Assembly: GCA_003133815.1 (NCBI GenBank)
Contig: PKZR01000427.1
Location: forward strand, 215 to 20,825
Direction: 5' to 3'
DNA: 20,611 nt
Origin: Limisphaerales bacterium
Lineage (GTDB): Bacteria > Verrucomicrobiota > Verrucomicrobiia > Limisphaerales > UBA11358
The notes beneath the pieces are model-generated. The model was not told the origin of the DNA. It worked only from the letters and a program-made list of their open reading frames with translations, and ran no database searches. A program made the translations under genes and the position numbers. This document shows, one piece after another, positions 18,301 to 20,611 of this stretch. Each line of letters opens with the position of its first letter. Position 1 is the stretch's first letter.

Positions 18301-20611
18301 TCTGGGCGATGCCGCCGACACGCATGACCGGGATGAGGGCGAAACCGCCGTATTTCTTGACGGAATAAACCGGTGACGTGAACTGGACGGTGCCGGGAGA
18401 GTCAACATTATCTATGAAAAGGGTGGCGTTGGTGTATTGGCTCAAGCTCAGGACATTCGCATTGAACTTATTGAGGGCAACGGGGTTTGCCAGCTGCAAA
18501 AAGACCGTGAGATTTGTGGTGACAACGCCGTCATCCAAAACCGGAATGGAAATAGTCCTGGAGGTCGCATCACCATCATTCCAAGAGAGCGCGTTCGTTG
18601 AAACAGGATAGTTGGTTGGAGCGATATCATAATTCACGCCATTGGTGGCCGAGCCGTTCCTTATTATCACGTTGACAGTCATCTTGCCGGAGCTGCCGCC
18701 GAGGCGGTTGACCGTTACAAGCGCGACACCGGAATTTTCGCTGACGCTGTAGGTCGGGGAAGTGAAGCCGAGGTGACCGGGTGTATAGTTGTGGTTGATG
18801 ATTGTCAGCACCGCATTGGTCACCCCCAGCGCAGCGCCGCCAGTCGCATTGTACAGGCGGATGTTCACAGTCTTGTCTGGTGCGGTGGAAGACTGGCTGA
18901 TGACCGGAACAGTGAAGCTGTTGCTGACGATGCCCTGGCCGAATGTAAGCGTGTTGGTCACCCCGATGTAATCCAGCCCCGGACCGTTGGTGGCCGTGCC
19001 GTTGCTGGTGGCGTAAGTCACCTGCACCACCCCGTCGCTGCCGCCGGAACGCGTGACGGTGATTGTGGCGGTGCCGCCATTGTCCGTCACAGAGAACGTG
19101 GGCGAACTGAAACCCAGGACACCCGGAGTGATGTTGTCGTCAATGATTGTGAACTGCGCCGTCGACTGCGTGCCCAGAGCCGCTCCAAGCGGGATTTGCT
19201 CGCCACCTAGGAAAAAGCCAGGACTATTGGCCGTGGGAAAACTTGAGGGGTTGGACAATGCAAAATTGGCATTCAAATTTCCAGTGATGTTGGCGTCGTT
19301 GGTGATGCCCACATAAACAGCAGCCGTCCCTGTATTAAGAGGAATTGTCGAATAATTTGGTCCATAAACACCATAATCATAGGTCCACCACTGAATATTC
19401 GCCCAAGTGGTTGTCCAATAGGGCGTCGTATACGCCGTGCTCAAAGTAAAATTATTTCCGCCGGCGATTCCCGGCCCCGGGGCGGCGGTGTTGGTGGAGA
19501 ATGTGACGGAAACAATGCCAAGATTGTTGGTAACCCCGGGATTGAGGCTGTTGATGCTGGAGCGCAGGAGCGAGACGTAAAGACCGTTTCCACCGATGTC
19601 CTTGTCCGCCGTGTAGCTGCCATATGCCAATTCCATGTTTCCCGGCCCGGGGGTGTAGCCGCCAATCAGCCGTGCCACATTGCTGCGTGGACGGGTGTCA
19701 TCGCGGGTGGAACCGCCGCCTACATAAGAAAACCCGCCACCGATGATCACATTGCCCCCGGCTTCCTGGGCGATGGCATAGACAAAATTACGATCATTTG
19801 TCGTCGGGTAAAGCAGCGGATTCACAGCGCTGGCGTTAAAATAGTGGTTCGGCACCCCGGCAAACTGGTTGTAAGCCGTATCCATAAAGCTGGTGTCCAC
19901 GGTTCCATCCGTATACAAACGCGCAACCCCGACCCGCCGGGTCTGGTTGAAGGTGGTAAAATCACCGCCGACGAGAATCTCGCTGTTGGTTTGCAAGGTG
20001 ATGTTATAAACGGTGTCCGAAAAGCCCGTGAGCGGATTTAAAGTGCCGGTGCCCGGGGTGAACGTGAGATCCACGGTGCCGTCCGTGTTCAGGCGCCCGA
20101 TGCCGTTATAGCTGTTCAAATCGAGATAAGAGAAAGCGCCGCCAACCAATATCTGCCCGTTGGGCTGGACCGCGACGGCATAAACCGGATCCGTAGCGCC
20201 GGTTCCGGAATCATAGGTTCCGATGCCGGGACTGAAGGTGGTGTCCAGAGAACCATCCACATTCAAGCGAGCCACGCCGCCGCTGGTGACACCCGAGACC
20301 TTGTCGAAACTGCCGCCGATAATAATGCGGCCCAACGGGTCCACCGCGACCGCGTTCACGACCCCATCCGGACCGATGCCGGGATTGAAAGTGGTGTCCA
20401 CTGAGCCGTCGGAATTCAACCGGGCAACGCCGTTGAGAAGGGTGCCGTTGACCGATGTGAACGCTCCGCCGATGACAACCTGGACATTGGTTATGGAAAG
20501 AATGCCGGGGATCAACACCTGGACATTGGTTTCCAGCGCAACCGACCAGACCGTGCCATTCGCACCCAGGCCGGGGGCAAAGGTGGTGTCCAGCGAACCG
20601 TCGCTGTTCAG
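6347..20611 (-). CDS. Giant repeat protein of delta-60 propeller repeats and Calx-beta domains, 5' end outside the window
   Basis: 4754 residues are visible and the frame is open to base 20611, so the start, and presumably a signal peptide, lie beyond the right edge. The protein consists almost entirely of extracellular repeat modules. There are about 23 delta-60 repeats (core 'ARLNxDGSxDxxF', each followed by 'PxGxILVGGxF') in four blocks and about 20 Calx-beta domains (core 'GTAxAGxDYxxxxGTLxF' ending in 'xxTIIDD'). It also has one PPC-like module, one domain nested inside a propeller blade and a C-terminal region ending in half a P-like domain. Calx-beta domains bind calcium; such proteins are generally assigned to adhesion, surface layers or matrix. 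Composition is rich in Thr, Asn, Gly and Ser and poor in Cys. No catalytic domain or membrane segment is visible. It ends at a TGA five bases before the sedolisin ATG, apparently truncated inside a domain. The exact function is unknown. Confidence 0.95.
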   Translation of the reverse strand: MNSDGSLDTTFAPGLGANGTVWSVALETNVQVLIPGILSITNVQVVIGGAFTSVNGTLLNGVARLNSDGSVDTTFNPGIGPDGVVNAVAVDPLGRIIIGGSFDKVSGVTSGGVARLNVDGSLDTTFSPGIGTYDSGTGATDPVYAVAVQPNGQILVGGAFSYLDLNSYNGIGRLNTDGTVDLTFTPGTGTLNPLTGFSDTVYNITLQTNSEILVGGDFTTFNQTRRVGVARLYTDGTVDTSFMDTAYNQFAGVPNHYFNASAVNPLLYPTTNDRNFVYAIAQEAGGNVIIGGGFSYVGGGSTRDDTRPRSNVARLIGGYTPGPGNMELAYGSYTADKDIGGNGLYVSLLRSSINSLNPGVTNNLGIVSVTFSTNTAAPGPGIAGGNNFTLSTAYTTPYWTTTWANIQWWTYDYGVYGPNYSTIPLNTGTAAVYVGITNDANITGNLNANFALSNPSSFPTANSPGFFLGGEQIPLGAALGTQSTAQFTIIDDNITPGVLGFSSPTFSVTDNGGTATITVTRSGGSDGVVQVTYATSNGTATNGPGLDYIGVTNTLTFGQGIVSNSFTVPVISQSSTAPDKTVNIRLYNATGGAALGVTNAVLTIINHNYTPGHLGFTSPTYSVSENSGVALVTVNRLGGSSGKMTVNVIIRNGSATNGVNYDIAPTNYPVSTNALSWNDGDATSRTISIPVLDDGVVTTNLTVFLQLANPVALNKFNANVLSLSQYTNATLFIDNVDSPGTVQFTSPVYSVKKYGGFALIPVMRVGGIAQTVTVNFATANGTALAGSNYYATNGTLTFTNGETGKFFAVPIIDNGTNDGLKFLTVSLSGAAPSGALGSITNAILNIIDTESVNETPGSPDVTYNTLGLNNTAYALALQPNNQLLVGGDFTFADGVPRQRIARLNSDGTLDSTFSQPSSAYGASASVRALAVQADGRILVGGLFTNFNSVAMNYFARLNPDGSLDSLFNPGSGADNPVYAIASTTNDAAAQTEIYIGGAFATIGGTPINSIARLNSDGTLDTAFNPGLGANAAVYAMAVQPDGKVVIGGDFTAVNGNTNMNHIARLNTDGSVDATFNPGAGANGSVRAITLQLNGEILIGGFFTAVNGSSLNYIARLNANGSVDASFHPGIGANNGVFSIALQTDSRIVVGGEFTTCNGVTRNAITRLNPDGTVDPTINFGAGANNFVAAIAVQEDVISGYPTNVPDEKIILGGGFTQYDSQTQNYLVRIYGGSIGGSGAFEFSSANYQADENSTNIVITVIRTGGTSGTNSDGSGDVFVPAYTSDGSAMAGTNYRAVTNNLDFPEGEVIRTITVSLIDDMVITTNLTVNLAVNPLPPAQFGNQPTAVLTIINDDSEVNFSSATYTVPKNAVNGAATINIVRLGSTFGTSIVNFSTVAGGSAQVGTDYYPVSQTVIFNPGVSNVAVTVPIVNNGVPEGNQTVDMSLTGPTGSLLYAPSNAVLTIIDTANAPGQLAFSSANYAVTEGGGAGYTNAIITVVRTNGSAGTVTVGFSTLDGTAVAGVKYVATNGILSFGEGETVKTFAVQVLNTATAEGTESLSVFLSNPTGGAALAVPATATLAILNTNIGIAFDATTYTATEPYGFGSSSALLNVLRLNGTNGITTVGYYTTNGTAVAGTNYVASAGTITFTNGQSLQTIAIPLIYDPLVTGNLTFMVGLSNNPVGGQLTSPSVATVVDQDANAGLSLVSSNLTVFKNSGNAIIAVVCSNTNVEPVSVQYSTAPGSAVAGTDFKTTSGTLMFTNGLVTNYFAVPIIPNNLVESNRSFTVSLSSPTAPGVLLPPSTAAVFIVETNSAYGLSFFSPVVLSGDWGATNIDNTGGAAEPGDPNIAGFAPNAPVWFQWTAPSDGEVELDTIGSYATNGTKLDTVLAVFTGNNLSGLNQVAANDDLYPQTFGNLSEMQENYTHQNIYNTNALNSTNLLLFTLPFENIEEYYFQPYGGPSGLRFNARAGTSYYFVADTKASFGYTFVPYPPYILYTTNGVGPISLNWAYHPSGVFRFATENIDETGLFSTNGNPLLLYQCAETETESASYIEGPFNANQFESTYHSYYDYDVPGMLVTVTRVAGSTGRVAVDYTTVDGNVNVLTNGDLPAVADVDYIPVTGTLVFDDYEMSKTIYVEILPHVAPFGELDTTGLSYEPNRDFTIALSNPRRDPSESADVSAPRVDPVYGQALCRILDCDIDPRGASQSRVVATNTIPGTTNTIVSTNIVYSLVPTNAIFNFSKANYRVPRDVQSAYWHGTPVTVYVNRTGTNLAAQTVFYRFDNYALDNTGDNSDNIYFPLQPGSDYATPTTPGDVRDTAVIDYNPTAADPGTLTFAAKKFISQPISFNVTDNNLTEFNKDIHIDIYAEDSDKNPYQVGMVDECDVTILFDDLSPPAGSVDELWNPDYGSDLAVPTATIGSSVGNPGTESTSEIYGLAVTTNNETIIGGAFVTYADGNNTYTVNGLARLKLDGSLDTTFSSGTGVNVVPGGEFIRSVALTVNNQVVIGGKFASYNGVQRNSIARLNSDGSLDTTFSPGAGANGTVWSVLPLSNGQVMIAGDFTTYNSIRCPYVARLNTDGSLDTTFNTGSLLSGPVYAMAAAPAFYFSASGGTNENDQVLNLGKITAGLLTVNYNFNTISNDMQVYYGNTNVAAGTGVLIYDTLTNNGVGNFVVPFGPTGGLTANRITIVMNQGGNPNFGAVWAYSGTVTVPPNTGAILIGGKFGVSGQIYANIARLNTDGTLDTSFNPGTGADNVVRSLAWQLNNQLLAGGDFTHINGSSQNHVVRLNQDGSLDSGFYSGTGTDNSVYSITPQLDGTIYVGGAFTSFNGTHRLGFTRLFADGTVDTSFMDTAYNQFAGLPRIRFIDPPGTVYASGVQSDGNVMIAGSFAQVGGGQFDVNVRPGDYGFDSSLGAYLNLNIWPEPKTRDGIRNRGNVARLIGGATPGPGNIGMAATSYAVNKTDSFESVSLVRTNGFLGYASANFSVLPGLAQSGSDYTYDATAPTYPIEWEFFGPSRMHSDGLYGAGGLMNDSVVAGAFWRFGLNGPAAVLVSIINDSLSSGNLNAQFQMANPSGADQFYLGGQNIPLGVALGESVAPLTVVDDAHQDGVFGFAASSFTATNSSAVLGVVRTNSTSGTVELNYQTTTNGSTAVLGTDYTAASGTLTFNPAQTSNSFSVSVLQNSSRSSVEKIVNLQLFNIQDLSSGNAAFGLTNTVLRIINPNFQGYLNFTTNYYTGSLSAGSIVVTVTRTVGSEGTLNVQYATSDGTAVNGTDYTGSTNTLTWNNGDVSPRSIIIPLINNHAVGGSSRQFSISLFNPMLNGSGAPSLLGAVTNATVIINNDNSYGTFQFSASAYRVNENGGYATATVTRTGSTNGSPSVSFTTADATAFAGTNYVATNGILFFAPGQISQSFNVRILDDGKTNPPPAGFFFNVALTNVSAGASLGSATNVPVQILDAESYTQPSGSPDAAFSSYAGFNDSVFALALQSDGQIVAGGNFTVANGSDVNRVARLNTDGTLDTGFMNGLAGADASVNAVVSQTDDRILIGGAFANIDNIIRHRVARLMTDGSLDTSFNTGSGADNTVFALAETFINGSREIYVGGAFSTINGVTSPGMARLNNDGSVDTSFATGLGASGTVYAVAAYPTNSIANAGQVLVGGAITNFNNVVVGNLVRLNVDGSVDTNFSANIGANNDIRAIAIQTDGSVLVGGDFTSVNGTAVNRIARLNPDGSLDTNFVSAVGLGANGTVEAITIQSDNRIVLAGDFTQANGVTRNSITRLLPTGAVDPTINFGDGANSDIDALAIQPADGMIVIGGGFTQYDDQTHEHIARLYGGSITGSGAFEFTSAGYQVDENGAYAVVNVRRDGGTSGTNADGSGDVLVNFATSNGTAVNGVNYTSISTNLDFPTGEVLRTILVPVMDDQVITPNLTVNLTLSNPTPPAVLGNQSTAVLTIINDDSAVNFLSSIYSVPKNTVNGVATIDIVRQGTASGTCTVDFSTTTNGTAVIGTDYYPTNAVVTFNPGDTDKTVQIPIINNTIPEGSTTVTMQLTNAAGTALYSPSNATLTIIDTVYAPGLLAFSTNSYVASEGGTNAYLTVVRTGGSSGAVSVNYQTVSGTALPGVSYITSSGTVPFVAGQRSNTIVVPLVQNSLVLGTVDFSVYLSNPGGGAALATPTTANVSILDDNVGVAFVNGTNYVSETNSPGLVFVQRIGNPTNVFQVNYATANGSALAGINYQATSGTLSFTNGEVLKAVSVPLYNANGVTNVTFNMSLTNATAGVQLVSPSNALVVIRPANAGLSFTNAAMSVFKNSGAAVITVVCSNPALEPVNTNAAPLSVNYYTSDGSALAGQDYTNTSGTLLFTNGIGTNTFSVPIVNNNLVTGSRTFTVSLTNASAPGKIIFPSNQVVTIIDNNSGLSFSSPTYAVLKTGVAATITVLRTDDTNQTTSVNFTTLNGTALAGTDYIATNGTFVFTNGQTSQSFQVTVIANTAVQPDKTVLLQLSSPTNGTLVAPSAATLTIHDTSGSLVVPDGSVLTHEGFSPPNGIIDPGENVTLLFAFRAEAGTNIPSFTATLLATNGVTSPANVGAMNPGSLIVGGRPASQAWNFTASGTNGQQIAATFNLFNGAASIGTAVFTYTLGTVSTTYYNSNAIIINADTTALPYPSIINVSDVGGQVIKATVTLTNLYHTAVSSVDALVVAPDQQDTLIMGDAGGPNAVGPITLTFDDAATNSLPQFTPIVSGTNKPTAFPPVPNFP
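6350..7050 (-). other. C-terminal region of the giant protein: beta-sandwich module plus first half of a P-like domain
   Basis: The part from 'NGIIDPGENVTLLFAF' to 'AVFTYTLGT' matches a module common in secreted Verrucomicrobiota proteins, usually followed by a P-like domain. The P-like part begins at 'NSNAIIINADTTALPYPS' and runs through 'VTLTNLYHTAVSSVDALVV', 'LIMGDAGG' and 'ITLTFDDAATNSLP' to 'SGTNKPTAFPPVPNFP', then stops. In intact members this point is followed directly by 'APAPxxPYGS...NPNGxWSLFV'. Those strands are missing here and occur in the downstream sedolisin frame. Confidence 0.75.
7050..9090 (-). repeat. Calx-beta array after block B, copy 2 (six domains)
   Basis: Domains begin near 9085 ('FEFTSAGYQVDENG'), 8740 ('VNFLSSIYSVPKN'), 8400 ('GLLAFSTNSYVASEG'), 8055 ('VGVAFVNGTNYVSE'), 7725 ('AGLSFTNAAMSVFKNSG') and 7380 ('SGLSFSSPTYAVLKTG'). 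The first five pair one-to-one with the copy 1 array; the sixth has no counterpart there. Confidence 0.9.
9090..10230 (-). repeat. Delta-60 propeller block B, copy 2
   Basis: Six repeats with cores near 10085, 9935, 9770, 9600, 9440 and 9290, ending in 'VDPTINFGDGANS', 'GGGFTQYDDQTH' and 'RLYGGSITGSGAFEF'. Block length, repeat number and the closing motifs match block B copy 1. Confidence 0.92.
10240..11770 (-). repeat. Calx-beta array after block A, copy 2 (one divergent + three canonical domains)
   Basis: It has the same organisation as 18065-19640. The divergent first domain (about 11770-11300) again has an aromatic-rich insert ('PIEWEFFGPSRMHSDG', 'AFWRFGLNG') and ends in 'GGQNIPLGVALG', matching 'GGEQIPLGAALG' in copy 1. 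Three domains follow, from 'GVFGFAASSFTA', 'GYLNFTTNYYTG' and 'GTFQFSASAYRVNENGG'. The last ends in 'VPVQILDAES' and 'PSGSPDAAF'. Confidence 0.88.
11770..13335 (-). repeat. Delta-60 propeller block A, copy 2
   Basis: Six repeats with cores near 13215, 13050, 12895, 12415, 12260 and 12100, closing with 'DTAYNQFAG' and 'NVARLIGGATPGPGN' exactly as block A copy 1 does. The wider gap between the third and fourth cores is due to a separate domain inserted in the third blade (listed separately). Confidence 0.92.
12475..12820 (-). other. Beta-sandwich-like domain nested inside a delta-60 propeller blade
   Basis: The blade starts normally ('GPVYAMAAAP'), is interrupted for about 115 residues, and resumes with 'TGAILIGGKF'. 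The inserted part contains 'LTVNYNFNTISNDMQVYYG', 'GVLIYDTLTNNG', 'GNFVVPFGP', 'ANRITIVMNQGGNP' and 'VWAYSGTVTVPP'. This pattern resembles jelly-roll domains found at the ends of secreted Verrucomicrobiota proteins. The other blades in the window lack it. Family assignment is tentative. Confidence 0.65.
13440..14580 (-). repeat. Two divergent, enlarged Calx-beta domains linking the super-repeats
   Basis: The first (about 14580-14020) runs from 'GVFRFATENIDE' through 'LVTVTRVAGSTGRVAVDY' to 'RDFTIALSNPRRDP', with long inserts. The second (about 13900-13440) runs from 'IFNFSKANYRVPRD' through 'VTVYVNRTGTN' to 'DECDVTILFDDLSPP'. Between them is a low-complexity Thr/Asn linker ('TNTIPGTTNTIVSTN', near 13930-13980). 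They are richer in Asp, Glu and Tyr than other Calx domains in the protein. Confidence 0.75.
14590..15180 (-). other. PPC-like (bacterial pre-peptidase C-terminal) module in the giant protein
   Basis: Motifs 'AEPGDPNIAG', 'VWFQWTAPSDGEVELDT', 'LDTVLAVFTG', 'VAANDD' and 'FNARAGTSYYFVADT' match, in order, the strands of pre-peptidase C-terminal-like domains, small beta-sandwiches frequent in secreted bacterial proteins. Between 'ANDD' and 'LRFNARAG' there is an insert of about 60 residues rich in Asn, Tyr and Glu with no repeat character. The module sits between the two super-repeat copies, where copy 2 instead has a sixth Calx domain. Confidence 0.75.
15190..16905 (-). repeat. Calx-beta array after block B, copy 1 (five domains)
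   Basis: Five domains of roughly 110-115 residues begin near 16895 ('FEFSSANYQADEN'), 16550 ('VNFSSATYTVPKN'), 16205 ('GQLAFSSANYAVTEG'), 15855 ('IAFDATTYTATEP') and 15515 ('AGLSLVSSNLTVFKNSG'). Each corresponds in order to a domain of the copy 2 array, so the duplication involved the whole array and not single domains. Confidence 0.9.
16905..18060 (-). repeat. Delta-60 propeller block B, copy 1
   Basis: Six repeats with 'ARLNxDGxxD' cores near 17905, 17745, 17580, 17425, 17270 and 17120, a spacing of about 155-165 bases. They end in 'VDPTINFGAGANN', 'GGGFTQYDSQTQ' and 'RIYGGSIGGSGAFEF'. The block ending is shared almost word for word with block B copy 2 at 9090-9300. Confidence 0.92.
18065..19640 (-). 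repeat. Calx-beta array after block A, copy 1 (one divergent + three canonical domains)
   Basis: The first domain (about 19630-19140) is divergent, with an aromatic-rich insert ('TWANIQWWTYDYG') where the usual 'GTLTF' strand would be. It ends in 'AQFTIIDDN'. Three canonical domains follow, starting at 'GVLGFSSPTFSV', 'GHLGFTSPTYSV' and 'GTVQFTSPVYSV', each 110-130 residues. The last ends in 'ILNIIDTES', then 'GSPDVTYN' leads into the next propeller block. Confidence 0.88.
19650..20611 (-). repeat. Delta-60 propeller block A, copy 1 (open at the window edge)
   Basis: Four complete repeats and one cut by the edge are visible, with cores near 20605, 20430, 20270, 20095 and 19925. Each pairs 'RLNxDGxxDxxF' with a 'VYAVAVQxxxxILVGGxF' strand set. 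The block closes with 'DTAYNQFAG', a longer loop and the terminal 'NVARLIGG...TPGPGN', which recurs in block A copy 2. Such repeats (TIGR02608 / DUF5122 type) are thought to form beta-propeller blades. Confidence 0.9.
20478..20531 (-). repeat. 15-bp direct repeat bounding a 39-bp in-frame insertion in a propeller blade
   Basis: The 15-mer ACCTGGACATTGGTT occurs at 20478-20492 and 20517-20531, offset 39 bases (13 codons). The protein reads 'TNVQVLIPGILSITNVQVV' where all other blades read a single 'xxxQILVGGxF'. It looks like a small tandem duplication that has since diverged between the repeats, leaving the frame open. Confidence 0.7.

Larger units (their letters stand above)
7385..20611 (-). 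repeat. Two-copy super-repeat, period about 7.8 kb, within the giant gene
   Basis: Landmarks recur in the same order with a near-constant offset: 'DTAYNQFAG' at about 19860 and 12043, 'NVARLIGG' at 19661 and 11792, 'VDPTINFG' at 17091 and 9255, 'VFKNSG' at about 15468 and 7685. Offsets are 7.78-7.87 kb. Copy 1 spans about 15190 to beyond the right edge, copy 2 about 7385-13335. The copies are clearly diverged at the protein level, so the duplication is old or the domains exchange frequently. Confidence 0.85.

Noticed and set aside
20516..20518. GTG as the start of the giant gene
   Set aside because: The same frame continues to the window edge and encodes another delta-60 repeat, so this GTG is an internal valine codon.
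7050..20611. Regular DNA repeats as a CRISPR array or minisatellite
   Set aside because: The units are about 160 or 340 bases long, are protein-coding, and are conserved at amino-acid rather than nucleotide level; there are no short identical repeats with unique spacers.

Overview
The window reads as part of a Verrucomicrobiota chromosome, most like the Pedosphaera/Limisphaerales group. This is inferred from the protein families and was not tested by a search. The clues are one enormous secreted-type protein built from delta-60 propeller repeats and Calx-beta domains, a secreted sedolisin (S53) protease, and a C-terminal 'ASTNLVNW...RFYRA' module typical of that phylum. All confident genes lie on the minus strand, so transcription runs from right to left.

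Layout from right to left. From 20611 to 6347 lies a giant gene that is open at the right edge; 4754 residues are visible. It alternates blocks of delta-60 repeats with arrays of Calx-beta domains. The order 'delta-60 A, Calx array, delta-60 B, Calx array' occurs twice with a period of about 7.8 kb, separated by a pre-peptidase C-terminal (PPC)-like module and two divergent Calx domains. From 6341 to 3810 lies a sedolisin gene starting five bases after the giant gene's stop. From 3794 to 3210 lies coaE (dephospho-CoA kinase), 15 bases further on. These three genes look like one transcription unit. A gap of about 525 bp with no confident gene follows. From 2684 to the left edge lies most of a single-chain restriction-modification enzyme: PD-(D/E)XK nuclease, N6-adenine methylase and target recognition region, without a helicase.

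The most striking observation is at the giant/sedolisin boundary. The giant protein stops in the middle of a proprotein-convertase-P-like domain. The missing second half of that domain, followed by a DUF11 domain and the C-terminal module, sits fused behind the sedolisin catalytic domain. The simplest reading is that a complete sedolisin gene, with signal peptide, propeptide and catalytic domain (about 1.78 kb), was inserted into the 3' part of the giant gene. It truncated the giant protein and captured its tail. If both proteins are exported, the two half domains could in principle pair and tether the protease to the giant protein; that last step is speculation.

No tRNA, rRNA, CRISPR array, transposase or convincing terminator was seen.
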